The position numbers were made by a program, and so were the translations under genes. The notes beneath the pieces were generated by a model. That model did not search any database and was not told the DNA's origin. It saw only the letters and a list, made by a program, of their open reading frames with translations. Shown here piece by piece: positions 11,693 through 23,587 of a DNA stretch of 64,000 nt. The stretch comes from Onthophagus taurus. Taxonomy: Eukaryota > Arthropoda > Insecta > Coleoptera > Scarabaeidae. Each line of letters begins with the position of its first letter. The stretch's first letter is position 1. The stretch spans positions 560,501-624,500 of the forward strand of contig NC_091975.1 of the NCBI RefSeq assembly GCF_036711975.1, given 5' to 3'.

Positions 11693-13586
11693 CCTAGCAA
11701 AAGCCCTTTGTGCTTTCATAGATATAGAGGGTGCGTTTGATAACACCTCATATGAATCCATAGAGAAGGCTTTAAACGTAAAAGACATACATCTGTCGAC
11801 AATCAAGTGGTGTATAGCCATGTTGAAAAGTCGGCAGATCACAGCCAGTCTGGGAGGCGAGTGCTATCACCTCTATTATGGTGCCTGGTAGTTGATGACT
11901 TGATGAACACCCTAACTAAAAACGGATTTAAGATACAAGGGTATGCTGATGACCTGGTAATCACAATCCGAGGTAAATATGATTCAATCATAACTCAGCT
12001 AATGCAGAAAGCCCTACTACTCACCAGTACTTGGTGCAGAAGCAATGGGCTCGGCATCAATCCCAATAAAATCGAAATAGTCCCTTTCACTCGGAGAAGG
12101 AAGCACAAATAAAAGCACCCTCCATTGAAAGCAGAACTATTAACCTCAAAACAGAAACTAAATACCTAGGGGTAATACTTGACAGTAAACTAAGCTGGAA
12201 CTCACACTTAGATAAGGTGAGGAAAAAGGCCATCATGGCAAACCAGATCTGCCGCAGGCTCCTAGGAAGGAACCACGAATGGCTCATTGGGCCTACGTAA
12301 TAATCAGACCCATGGTCGCCTACGCTTCATTGGTTTGGTGGCCAAAAACAAAACATAAGACAGCTCAACAACAGCTGGCACAAGTCCAGCGGTTAGCATG
12401 TCTTAACATAACGGGTGCAATGAGATCTTGTCCGACGGCTGCTTTGGAAGCCCTACTCGGTCTCACACCGCTCCATTTATATATACAAAAAGAGGCAACT
12501 TTATCACTGAAAACAGTTTCTTCACTCAAGTTGATGGGTAACCTCAGAGGACATCTCGAGATCCTCAAAGACCCATGTCTAAATCACCTGATTGAAATTA
12601 AAACGGACCTTATACCGACGGAATACAATTTCAACCAACCGTATAAGGTCATATTTAGTAGCAGGGATGATTGGGCCTCAACTAAAAAGAGGAGCCCTAG
12701 CCTGGTACACCGATACTTCAAAGACAGTAAGATCTGGAGTAGGCATGGGCATCAGTGGACCAAATAGCCACATCAAATTGCCCCTCAGCTCGGACTTAAC
12801 AATTTTCCAAGCAGAAGTTCTTGCTATAAACTTCTGCACCGCTTTGAACCTACAGAAGGGACAAAAAGGTGCATCCATAAACATTTTCACAGACAGTCGG
12901 GCCGCCTTAAAGGCAATTCAGGCCTATACGTGTGGCTAGAGAGTGCATCAACAACCTGAGAGAACTCGCTAGGGGCAATGATGTTACCCTATGGTGGGTT
13001 CCAGGTCACAGCAACATTGAGGGCAATGAGAAGGCCGACAAGCTGGCCAAAGAGGCAGCAAACACGCCCTTCATTGGACTCCAACCTGGATGTGGACTAC
13101 AAAAAAGCCACCTAAAACAAATAATCAACAACTGGGAGGTTACAAAGATACGCTGGAAAGAACTTCCAGGTCACAGAGTATGATAACTCCGTCGCAAAAC
13201 AAAACCAAAGAGGTTTTATGCCTCAGATAAAGAACGCTCTCAGGCTACCTGACCGGCCATGTGCCCCTAAAATACCACCTCTTCCACATTGGACAAGCTG
13301 AGGATCAAACTTGTCGACTATGCAACGACGAGTCAGAAACTGCTGAACATATACTGTGCAATTGCGTCGCCAGAGGCCGTCTAAGGCACAACGTCTTCGG
13401 TAAAACTCCCCTGTTACCTACCGACATAAAGGTTCAAGACCTCAGGACAATACTAAGGTTCATTAAGGACCTACATTTGCCCTAAACCTTTGGAGGGCTA
13501 AAGTTACAATAGATCTTATAGGTCGCGGTAACGAGAGGGGCCGCCCTCCTCAGCCCGGCAGCAATAATAATAATAATAATAATAAG
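11693..13586 (+). mobile_element. I-like LINE, copy A (5'-truncated, dead)
   Basis: Plus-strand remains of a non-LTR retrotransposon. In order: RT palm (ALCAFIDIEGAFDNTSYES near 11715, SPLLWCLVVDDLM, GYADDLVITIRGKYDS near 11940); the post-palm region (WAYVIIRPMVAYASLVWWPK near 12285); RNase H (12690-13183, with IFTDSRAALKAIQA and WWVPGHSNIEGNEKADKLA); and a C-terminal zinc-knuckle region (CRLCNDESETAEHILCNC near 13310). It ends in a (TAA)n tail at about 13562-13585, as in I-clade elements. Several frameshifts and stops inactivate it. It is an inverted near-copy of the element at 21.5-24.6 kb. Confidence 0.85.
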
Positions 13587-15420
13587 ATATGGAAATTCCG
13601 TAGTGCTAGAAGGCGAACAATTTTAAATGACGTGCTCCTTTTAACAATAACGATGAATTAATACAATCAACTTTAGCAAAAGATGGATGGATGACCTTAC
13701 GCGTCCATTTTCTTCCATGCAAGATAAGTGGGGAAACTCTGGGATGATGACGACAATGCCATAGAAAATCAATATGCTGTAATTTGCTAAATATGCTTAT
13801 GACATCGTTGATTCTGGATAATGAAAAGTATTTTTGTTTTGTGATTAGAATGAATTACTACATAAATAAATTGAAAGATGTCTAAATGTTTATAAGAAGA
13901 GAAATAAGCGAGAAAGAGATATTATTTGCAAGGAGACCGTAAAAGGTTCGTCAACCTGCTCTAAATTCAACCGTTAGCCGGCCACATACCGCCACATTTT
14001 CAACCTTCTTTAACAAACCGACCCAAAATGACGACGACGAAACGCTTATCGTTTCCGTTTCGAACCGATAAGAGTTTTATCAACGTGTTGTTTCCTTTTA
14101 AAAACCTTACCAAAAAGAAAAGGTGCTCTATTTTATTATTTTGTGTCTTTAAATTTTATTTCTTTCTTTCACTTCTTGTTAAAAGCTGGTGTTAACATGT
14201 GTTATTTTTTTGACAGTAAATTTATCAACGCCCAAGTTTCTTTTTAAGCCGACGGTTTTTACATCATTAAATTAGTCGGTTAATTAATAGTATAATTAGT
14301 ACATTGTAGAAAAGAAGTTGTAAGATTGAATAAAAAAATTGTTTATTAAATGTTGAATGAAGAATGACAGATGATAAACAATTCCTTATGAATTATTGAT
14401 AACCGAGTTTATTAACTTGTGTAACAATCGGTCGACCATCGAGAGACTGGCTTTAATTGGACTTGTTCAAGAAGGGACACCCACACATCTCGTCTTTCTC
14501 GATCTTTCTCATCATCATCTCGTTCTTCTTCCTACTCGACCATCTCGGTGGCGTCTCTTTGAAGAAAACGATCTTACTCTTTGTATCCGGCGCCACACAC
14601 GCCTATGCTTTCTCACTTTTATTTTCTCGTTGTCTGCAACCTCCACCATATCCATATATGAAGAAAACATACTTGAATAAGGAACACACAAAAGACTTTT
14701 AAGTTAATATTTACTGTTTATTTTATTTGTGTTTTTTTCAAAACAACATTGAATTGAAAAATTCTTGGTTAACTAAAATTACTCCCCTTCTTTTCTTTAA
14801 ACCGTCGCAAGTTATATATACGGAGTTGCTCGCCCCGGTAATAAACCAATAAATAACGTGTCTAATAATACCCTCTCACTCTGGAGTTTTCGAATGGCAG
14901 CGCTTCCTTCCTCGTGTAAAATTAGATGAGAGAGGCGAATGCAGAAGGGGACAAATTCTTTTCATTATCATTTAAAATGCGCGCCAAAAACTATTTACTT
15001 ATTATCAAATATGTAAAGTTTTTTTTCCGTTGAGACGAAATTCACTTTCACTCGAGTAAAATCGTTTCATTGTTCCTCATGAAAAATCTCGCGCGTTTTC
15101 GCGACGCGATGTCACCTGGAGAAATCGAGGCGAGGTTACATAAAATCAGACTATAGTTTGAGTAGAAATTTATCTTGTTTTTTTGGGTTAAATTAAATTG
15201 TTTTCAAAATTCATTTAAACTTTTATGGTATGAAGTCTAATTCAGAATGTTTCTAGTTCTAGTGATAGAGAACTAACACTACCGTTATTACTAGACTTGG
15301 AACTAGAATCTATATCTATGCATAAACATCGAAATAGCAAATATGACAATTAACACTCTGGAATCTGATTGATTCATCAAACCAATTAAATTTAATCACG
15401 AAACAATTTTGATTGGTTTA
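13587..15420. other. Intergenic DNA, no gene recognised
   Basis: Mixed AT-rich and moderately GC-rich unique sequence. The overlapping frames at 14396-14702 lie in a pyrimidine-rich tract and have no recognisable domain. No RNA gene seen. Confidence 0.4.
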
Positions 15421-15576
15421 AATTGGCTTGGCTTGACTTAGTTTGCGTTGGGTTGGATTTTCCGCGATCCCAACCCAATCCAAGTCAATCCAATCTAAGA
15501 CAAATCAAGTCAAGCCGAAGATTCGCCTTTGGGTTGACTTGAGTTGGGTTGGCTTGACTTAGGATAGGTTGAGACC
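15421..15576 (+). repeat. GGGTTG-rich palindromic repeat, left part
   Basis: The sequence is built from GGGTTG/TTGACTTGGG words and their complements. It can fold: GGGTTGG at 15450 pairs with CCCAACCC at 15469, and a CCAACCCAATCCAAGTCAA arm is mirrored by TTGACTTGAGTTGGGTTGG across the loop near 15520. Related copies lie at 18378-18490, 19087-19125 and 25000-25045. The last 16 bases (15561-15576) are the left target duplication of the R1-like insertion. Confidence 0.7.
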
Positions 15577-18377
15577 AGGAACTTGACACGAAGATACGAA
15601 GGAAAAAAGCGCCCGGACCGGATAACGTAACACCTGAAATACTGATCGCCAGTGTTATGGGAAATAAGAGGACGTCCTTGAGTATTTATAACGAGTGTCT
15701 GTCCCAGGGCGTTTTCCCAAAAGTTTGGAAAAGGGCAAATCTAGTCCTGATACAGAAGCCAAAAAAGGATGTAGAGGGGAACCCCGCGTATGCTTAGAAA
15801 ATGTCATGGCTAAACTCCTGGAAGTTCTCATTCGGGACAGGCTGAACGAGGAAATAGAGGACAAAAAGCTATTGAGCGAGAACCAATATGGGTTGAGGGC
15901 AGGATATCAAAAATAAGGCGCTTAAGAACCAGGACCTATGTCTGATGATCTTGCTTGATGTTGAGAATGCGTTTAACTCTGCTCCATGGGCTGGAATAAT
16001 ACGCGCCCTGGAGAGAGGAGGCGTCAGAGGATACCTTGTGAGGATGATCCAAGCCTACCTGTCGGAGAGGGAGGTGGTGGCTCCGAACGGAACAGCTCCC
16101 ATACTGTTCCGTTCGGAGCGGGGTTCCACAAGGTTCGATACTACTTTATGACGAAATACTGCGAATGGATATAGAGCGTGGAGTGAGATTAGTGGCATAT
16201 GCTGATGATCTTGCCCTCATCGTATGCGCCAAAACCAAGGAAGAGGTAGAGGGCAAGGCTTGTTACGCGAGCGAGAGAGAAGACTAAACGAGATGGGAAT
16301 CAGGGTGGCGGCCAAAAAGACCGAAGTGGTAGTGCTACAAGGAAGACGAAAGGTGCCAGAAATGAAGGTTGTCATTGAAGGCCAAACGGTGGAAAGTTCA
16401 CCAATGGTAAAATACCTGGGGGTTTATCTCGATAAGGACATGAGAATGACGGCGCATATCAGGGAGATCACGGAAAAGGCTCTGAAGATGGCTAATATAC
16501 TTAGGAAGATCATGCCAAATGTGGGGGGACCATTGAGGTCTTATATATAATCTAGAGTGCGTATGCTGTTGTCCCCACCACGCCTAAAATGAAGCCAGAA
16601 CGGTCGCCATGTTAGATGTACCAACTTAGCGGGAAATTCGAAATTCTTATATATACTTATGCAAGAATTTACATTATTATAAACTGGAAAGACAGAAAAT
16701 AATAACCAAAACAAAACATTAATTTTTTATTGATAAATAATTATTAATTATAATTATATTTTAAGAGAACTTAATAATTTTTAGCCATACCCCTTATAAT
16801 TAACAAAAACTAAGAAGAAAATATTTAAAGCAATTCCGATTGATCACGTCAACCTTTGCTTATAAATAATTGTTAGTTTATTTTAAAAAAACTGAACAGT
16901 CCTTAATAATAAACTTTACTTGAACTTCAATTGAAGACCTTGCTGCAAGAAGGGAGTAGCTCCATTTATCAAGAGAAGGAGTTGTTCCCTTCTTATACCG
17001 AGGTCTTTAATTGTTAATTCCAAGTCAAGTAACCAGAAACATTTTATGGACTGTTGTAAATAATCGTCCAACCTATCAAATTATAAAAAACATATGTGAA
17101 ACGAAAAGAATTCGAAAACTTTCAACATAAAACAAATTTTAATAAAAATAACAATATGTTTATGAGAATTGTGAGGTTATAATTGTAGGTACAATAGAGA
17201 CTTGAAACTGTAGCTAAGTTCAGGTCGGTACATCCAACATGTCTGACTTTCTGATTACCCCCACCACCACATACGCTCTCTAGATTATATATAAGACCTC
17301 AATGGGGGGGACCAATAAGCAGCAAAAGGAAACTGCTAGCTACTACGGTTACGTCGGTCTTGCTGTATGCGGCGCCCACCTGGAGTAGAGCATTAAAATA
17401 TAAGTGCTACAGGAAGATGCTTAACGCAATAAACAGGAAGTTAGCGATAAGCATAACATCAGCGTATTGCACGGTCTCTGCAGAAAGTGTCGAGGTGATA
17501 GCTGGTATGCCACCGATGGACCTGCTGGTGGAGGAAAGAGTCTCCCTACACAAAAGAGGGAGATGAGGATATGGCAGAATAGGTGGGATCAGTATGATGG
17601 ATGAGCCAGGACCATTATTCCGAAGGTAAAACCATGGATGGAGAGAAAGTGGGGGGAAGTTGACTACTTCCTAACACAGGTGATAACGGGCCACGGTATT
17701 TTCGGAACATATTTATGTAAGATCGGGAAAACATCATCTGCACAGTGTTGGTTCTGTGGGTTAGTGGATACACCAGAACATACGGTGTTCCACTGCCCGA
17801 AGTTTGCGGCGAACAGGACGAGGTGTTTTGATGTGTGTCGGGAAACGGTGACCAAAGATAACATCGCGACACTAATGTTAGCCGATGGCGAGATCTGGGA
17901 GAAAATCGGAGGGTACCTTAGAAACATTATGAAGACCAAACAGGAGGAGGAGTGGAGAAGAGAACGGGCAGAGAGGGAGCCGGATGGCAGCGCGATGGAG
18001 GTGCATGGCGAGGAGGATCGAGGAAGAGAAGAGGGGGATGTTTCCCCCTACGCCTGGTAAGTTTATGTTGTGAAGAATTTCAAAAAGTTGAAGATTTGTT
18101 TTTTTTACCATTTCATACCATAACAATCAAAATGGTGGGGACGAGGGCCGACATGAAATTGATGGATTGGTGTAACAGAGAGATGTAGAGATGAGAGCGA
18201 AATTGTAGAAAGTGAAGACCACTCCGAAGAAATGCCCGGAAGGGCGGTTCCGGAGAGAGAAGACAAGGAAAGGGGTTTTTAGTGGGTTGGGGTCGAAGAC
18301 ACACTATCTGGCCGCCCAACACCCCAGGCCAGATGTCTGTTTAGCAGATTTTCCCCGACCTCGTTAAAAAAAAAAAA
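15577..18377 (+). mobile_element. R1-like LINE with target duplication and nested MITE
   Basis: A 5'-truncated, plus-strand non-LTR element with poly(A) tail (18366-18377). It is flanked by the 16-bp direct repeat AGGATAGGTTGAGACC at 15561-15576 and 18377-18392. RT motifs seen: KAPGPDNVTPEIL start, VWKRANLVLIQKPKKD, LLSENQYG, LMILLDVENAFNSAPW, LVAYADDLALIV (about 16195), KYLGVYLDKDMRM. After the MITE (16532-17303) the frame resumes with SSKRKLLATTVTSVLLYAAPTW and ends in a Cys-His knuckle (CWFCGLVDTPEHTVFHCPKF, about 17745). Internal deletions, for example at 15906, and frameshifts show it is dead. No RNase H is present. R1-clade placement is inferred from motif style and the 3' end. Confidence 0.85.
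16532..17303. mobile_element. 772-bp MITE with long terminal inverted repeats
   Basis: Both ends read ATTGAGGTCTTATATATAAT inward (16532 on plus, 17303 on minus); imperfect inverted similarity continues for roughly 100 bp (for example ATGTTAGATGTACC versus ATGTTGGATGTACC). It is flanked by the 9-bp duplication GGGGGGACC (16523-16531 and 17305-17313, with one extra G on the right). Removing the element and one duplicate restores the LINE codons N-V-G-G-P-I-S-S-K. A 9-bp duplication with long inverted repeats suggests a Mutator-like (MULE) relative. No transposase is encoded. Confidence 0.85.
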
Positions 18378-18447
18378 GGATAGGTTGAGACCGCAAGAAA
18401 TCTAACCCAATCTAAGCTAAGTCAAGCCAAGCTGAAGGTTTGCCTTT
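18378..18447 (+). repeat. GGGTTG-rich palindromic repeat, right part
   Basis: Continuation of the palindromic target interrupted by the R1-like element: after the duplicated 16-mer it reads CTAACCCAATCTAAGC and then the complementary TTGGGTTGACTTGGG words. Joining it to 15421-15576 gives two tandem hairpin-forming units. Confidence 0.65.
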
Positions 18448-18725
18448 GGGTTGACTTGGGTTGATTGGGGTTGGGTTGAGTTTTCACCAAGGATCAATCC
18501 TGGGGCTGACGTTATGGAATGTGTCTTCGATAACTTATGCTGACGATGTGGCTATTATTGTAACGGGATGAAGTACAGAGGAAGTAGGGGAAACAGCGAA
18601 AGTATTGAAAGGATAAGATATAAAATTGGCCCTCGAAACGACGGAGTCTGTTCTGCTAAGAAGCAAAAGAACTGGAAGACACTTTTGCGAATAGACTCTA
18701 CGTAGTATCATCATGAACTAAAAAT
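18448..18725 (+). repeat. Direct repeat A1 (278 bp) with RT relic
   Basis: Identical or nearly identical to 19087-19364, 639 bp downstream. It starts in GGGTTGACTTGGG words and then carries a decayed LINE reverse transcriptase piece with ITYADDVAIIVTG and LALETTESVLLRSKRTG. The frame is interrupted. Confidence 0.85.
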
Positions 18726-19086
18726 TGAGGACGTTCTTGAGTATTTATAACGAGTGTCTGTCCCAGGGCGTTTTCCCAAAAGTTTGGAAAAGGGCAAATC
18801 TAGTCCTGATACAGAAGCCAAAAAAGGATGTAGAGGGGAACCCCGCGTATAGGCCTATATGCCTAGAAAATGTCATGGCTAAACTCCTGGAAGTTCTCAT
18901 TCGGGACAGGCTGAACGAGGAAATAGAGGACAAAAAGCTATTGAGCGAGAACCAATATGGGTTCAGGGCGGGAAGGTCGACGGTGGACGCGATTAGGAGG
19001 GTCCAGGGAATGGTAGAGGATATCAAAAAGAAGGCGCTTAAGAACCAGGACCTATGTCTGATGATCTTCCTTGATGTTGAGTATGC
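18726..19086 (+). pseudogene. R1-like LINE internal fragment between direct repeats
   Basis: Encodes RTFLSIYNECLSQGVFPKVW through RPICLENVMAKLLEVLIRDR and FRAGRSTVDAIRRV to CLMIFLDVE, the N-terminal RT region. It is nearly the same sequence as 15665-15965 in the larger R1-like copy, but retains the segment RPI and the stretch deleted there at 15906. Both ends are internal to the LINE, so it has no poly(A) tail; it is bracketed by the 278-bp repeats. Confidence 0.85.
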
Positions 19087-19364
19087 GGGTTGACTTGGGT
19101 TGATTGGGGTTGGGTTGAGTTTTCACCAAGGATCAATCCTGGGGCTGACGTTATGGAATGTGTCTTCGATAACTTATGCTGACGATGTGGCTATTATTGT
19201 AACGGGATGAAGTACAGAGGAAGTAGGGGAAACAGCGAAAGTATTGAAAGGATAAGATATAAAATTGGCCCTCGAAACGACGGAGTCTGTTCTGCTAAGA
19301 AGCAAAAGAACTGGAAGACACTTTTGCGAATAGACTCTACGTAGTATCATCATGAACTAAAAAT
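19087..19364 (+). repeat. Direct repeat A2 (278 bp)
   Basis: Second copy of 18448-18725; the two match base for base in every stretch compared. It ends at CATGAACTAAAAAT. Confidence 0.85.
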
Positions 19365-19388
19365 ATCTAAATCAGTAATAAAAATAAA

Positions 19389-19405
19389 CGCCCCCGGGTG
19401 GGCTC

Positions 19406-19445
<40 letters not shown>

Positions 19446-19462
19446 AATTGCGCCACGGAGGC
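19389..19462 (-). tRNA. tRNA-Asn (GTT)
   Basis: The minus strand gives a 74-nt cloverleaf: acceptor GCCTCCG pairs with CGGGGGC, D-arm GCGCAATTGGTTAGCGC, anticodon arm TTCGGCTGTTAACCGAA with anticodon GTT, and T-arm GGTGGTTCGAGCCCACC, with discriminator G. Box A and box B promoter elements are intact. It looks functional. It stands alone right of the LINE cluster. Confidence 0.95.
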
Positions 19463-19469
19463 TATGAAT

Positions 19470-21455
19470 CCTCGGCCTGCTTCGATAAATAAACAGAAAA
19501 TTACATAAAATACTTAAATAACGATCAATAAATTAAAATTGATCCTGAATTTTGATTAATTTTAAAAGTGGATTAAGTTCACTTTCTAAACAAAATATCA
19601 GAAAGTCCAAGTGGAGAAAGATGTATTTTTCTCCCGAAAAATGAAATCGATCCTTTCTATTTGCATACTTACTTAGTTGGACGAATATCAAACTGTAGTA
19701 GTAGTTCCTTTCTTTGATCGTAGCAAAAAAAAGTCGTCTCACTTTCTATTTAGTTAAATCGAGATACAACGTTTTAAATAAGTACTTAAGAAACTTCCTT
19801 TTTGATATAAAAGTAATTTATTAATCCGATTAATTATTGGTTAAATGAATTGTACCACTTCTTCTTCAAGAATTATTACTGTTCGAAAGATCGAAAGTGG
19901 TAATCGTTAGAATCGTTATATCGTTAGCAACACAGTCACTTGCACTTTCTAACCGGGGACGTTTATGACACAATTCTATTATGACAATAATATTACGTCA
20001 TTGTTAAGTTTCACCTTTGCAAACATTTTTTATCATTCATTTAGTTTATTATATATAAAAAACCGGGGTGATTCCTTTTAAATGAAATAATTGAGCACCA
20101 TAATTAAAATTGTATGTGGGCGAATTAAACCGATTAATTCCCGCAATAAAAACCGTTATTAAACCAAATTGGATTTCTCCTCGAAATAACGTTAATTAAT
20201 TGTTCAACTCAATTCACGTCAAAATATTTTCACTTTTATTAGTTTCTTTTGGTTCATTCAAATTTTCTTATCACCTGTTAATAAACTTGATAAATTATCT
20301 TTGATATCGATGGCAACCCAAAAACCCGGTTAATTCGATATTTATTACCAACCGGGCAGATGTGCGTTGTCAAGACATTTTTTCTTCTTAAATTTACATT
20401 TTATTCATCACCATAATTACACACACATTTATTTCATATTGAATTTTATCATAAAAATAAGTAAAGATGTGATGAATAAGATACAACACCTGAAGATGGA
20501 ACAAAAAAGAAAAAGGAAGAACCTGAAGATGAGAGTTTATCAGATCTGGTTTAGTAACTGGTTCGTTTATAAATAAAACTGTGCAAATTGCTGAGGAGTT
20601 GGTTCAAAAGTTGTAGAAAGCGTTATTTTACAAAATGTATGTACACTTCGATTATTCCACTTATCGATTGGAATTGCGGCTCCACAACAACTCGCCGGTA
20701 GCAAGTAACAAGTTGCTTGGCATAATGCTATCCGAGCTTAAAAATCAATGGGAACGGTTGCACGTACGCTCAAGTGACTACATAAGTTCGGTATAGAGAA
20801 AGAAAGAACGATGTTAGGTTAGGTTCATAGGGTGAATGTACCATTTATAGTTTACAATTTCTTCAGTATCTTCAAAATAACTACATTTTGGTTATGGTTC
20901 ACTCGTTAATAAATGAAAATAGGGAATCACATATGTGTAATAGACAATGGGGACGAACCCTCCCCCTAAAGTGAATCTCCAATTTCCGAGTTGATTACAT
21001 CGAACGAACCGCCACTCATCCAATCTTAGTTAACAATCGCAATTAAACGGTTTGCTCATGAAATAATCAACCCCTTCCTACCCCGTAAAAGACACAAAAT
21101 AAAACTCGCCGTCTTAAATTACCGACACAATTTCAATCTCCGGTTATTACCATATCAGCCCCCTAAGGGGATGGTGGAGGAACCGTGTTGAATTTGTTGG
21201 GATGGGAAAAAAAGATATAGAAAGGGGCTTTTCCGTAGTGTATTTTGATTCTATGAAAATCGAACCTGCATGAGAAACGATTCTGGGCCACGTGACCAGA
21301 AACGTGAGGGTTAAATTTTTGAATGAAGACTAAATTGGGGTGGATTTTCACGGTGTACGGTCATTAGTTAAAAGATGAGAGGGTGATATTTTAATTTGAC
21401 TCTTAGATCAATAATGTTTGAGCCATTTTTACTAATTTATACATTGCTAGGGCTA
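19470..21455. other. Intergenic DNA, no gene recognised
   Basis: AT-rich unique sequence between the tRNA-Asn gene and the I-like copy B. Short frames (for example 20367-20576 and 21163-21351) show no recognisable domain. Confidence 0.4.
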
Positions 21456-23587
21456 TTATTATTATTATTATTATTGCTGCCGGGCTGAGGAGGGCGGCCC
21501 CTCTCGTTACCGCGACCTATAAGATCTATTGTAACTTTAGCCCTCCAAAGGTTTAGGGCAAATGTAGGTCCTTAATGAACCTTAGTATTGTCCTGAGGTC
21601 TTGAACCTTTATGTCGGTAGGAGTTTTACCGAAGACGTTGTGCCTCTGGCGACGCAATTGCACAGTATATGTTCAGCAGTTTCTGACTCGTCGTTGCATA
21701 GTCGACAAGTTTGATCCTCAGCTTGTCCAATGTGGAAGAGGTGGTATTTTAGGGGCACATGGCCGGTTAGGTAGCCTGAGAGCGTTCTTAGATCCCCTTT
21801 GCTGAGGCATAAAACCTCTTTGGTTTTGTTTTGCGACGGAGTTATCATACTCTGTGACCTGGAAATTCTTTCCAGCGTATCTTTGAAACCTCCCAGTTGT
21901 TGATTATTTGTTTTAGGTGGCTTTTTTGTAGTCCACATCCAGGTTGGAGTCCAATGAAGGGCGTGTTTGCCGCCTCTTTGGCCAGCTTGTCGGCCTTCTC
22001 ATTGCCCTCAATGTTGCTGTGACCTGGAACCCACCATTGGGTAACATCATTGCCCCTAGCGAGTTCTCTCAGGTTGTTGGTGCACTCTCTAGCCACACGT
22101 ATAGGCCTGAATTGCCTTTAAGGCGGCCCGACTGTCTGTGAAAATGTTTATGGATGCACCTTTTTGTCCCTTCTGTAGGTTCAAAGCGGTGCAGAAGTTT
22201 ATAGCAAGAACTTCTGCTTGGAAAATTGTTAAGTCCGAGCTGAGGGGCAATTTGATGTGGCTATTTGGTCCACTGATGCCCATGCCTACTCCAGATCTTA
22301 CTGTCTTTGAAGCATCGGTGTACCAGGCTAGGGCTCCTCTTTTTAGTTGAGGCCCAATCATCCCTGCTACTAAATATGACCTTATACGGTTGGTTGAAAT
22401 TGTATTCCGTCGGTATAAGGTCCCTTTTTAATTTCAATCAGGTGATTTAGACATGGGTCTTTGAGGATCTCGGGATGTCCTCTGAGGTTACCCTGTATCA
22501 ACTTGAGTGAAGAAACTGTTTTCACTGATAAGGCTGCCTCTTTTTGTATATATAAATGGAGCGGTGTGAGATCGAGTAGGGCTTCCAAAGCAGCCGTCGG
22601 ACAGGATCTCATTGCACCCGTTATGTTAAGACATGCTAACCGCTGGACTTGTGCCAGCTGTTGTTGAGCTGTCTTAAGTTTTGTTTTTGGCCACTAAACC
22701 AATGAGGCGTAGGCGACCATGGGTCTGATTATTGCTACGTAGGCCCAATGAGCCATTCGTGGTTTGAGACCCCAGTTCCTTCCTAGGAGCCTGCGGCAGA
22801 TCTGGTTTGCCATGATGGCCTTTTTCCTCACCTTATCTAAGTGTGAGTTCCAGTTTAGTTTACTGTCAAGTATTACCCCTTGGTATTTAGTTTCTGTTTT
22901 GAGGTTAATAGTTCTGCTTTCAATGGAGATTCTCCGAGTGAAAGGGACTATTTCGATTTTATTGGGATTGATGCTGAGCCCATTGCTTCTGCACCAAGTA
23001 CTGGTGAGTAGTAGGGCTTTCTGCATTAGCTGAGTTATGATTGAATCATATTTACCTCGGATTGTGATTACCAGGTCATCAGCATACCCTTGTATCTTAA
23101 ATCCGTTTTTAGTTAGGGTGTTCATCAAGTCATCAACTACCACTCACCATAATAGAGGTGATATCTTTATAGTCAGCGACTCGCCTCCCAGACTGGCTGT
23201 GATCTGCCGACTTTTCAACATGGCTATACACCACTTGATTGTCGACGGATGTATGTCTTTTACGTTTAAAGCCTTCTCTATGGATTCATATCAGGTGTTA
23301 TCAAACGCACCCTCTATATCTATGAAAGCACAAAGGGCTATCTCTTTGGTTGCAATTGCCTCCTCTAAGGTGCTAGTCAAAGCATGGAGAGCGGTAATTG
23401 TTAATTTTGCTTTCTGGTAAGCATGTTGGCTAGGGTGGAGTGGATTTGTGACAAGCACTCCATTCCTTAGGTATTGATCGATTACCTTTTCCATCCTTTT
23501 GAGGAGAAATGAAGTTAGGCTAATTAGTATGAAGACCACCTTTACTTTCCTCCATAGAGTGGGTATATAGCTAAAGCTGTAGCTAGC
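21456..23587 (-). mobile_element. I-like LINE, copy B, 3' part
   Basis: Minus-strand counterpart of copy A. From the 5' side: YIPTLWRKVKVVFI and SLTSFLLKRMEKVIDQYL (23560-23470), HPSQHAYQKAK, ALCAFIDIEGAFDNT, GYADDLVITIRG, KYQGVILDSKLNWNSHLDKV, RNWGLKPRMAHWAYV, RNase H (LAWYTDASKTVRSG, IFTDSRAALKAIQ, WWVPGHSNIEGNEKADKLA) and the CRLCNDESETAEHILCNC knuckle. It ends with (TAA)n at 21456-21478. It extends further 5' than copy A. The block upstream of the palm (normally containing CPQGG) is disrupted, and other frameshifts are present. Confidence 0.87.

Noticed and set aside
14396-14702. Two overlapping plus-strand frames
   Set aside because: Pyrimidine-rich tract, no recognisable domain, each frame a shadow of the other.
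15421-15576. GGGTTG words considered as telomeric repeat
   Set aside because: The units are irregular and palindromic and do not match TTAGG or TCAGG arrays.
18448-19364. A-B-A structure considered as an LTR retrotransposon
   Set aside because: Repeats lack TG..CA ends, primer-binding site and polypurine tract; the enclosed DNA is an internal LINE fragment.
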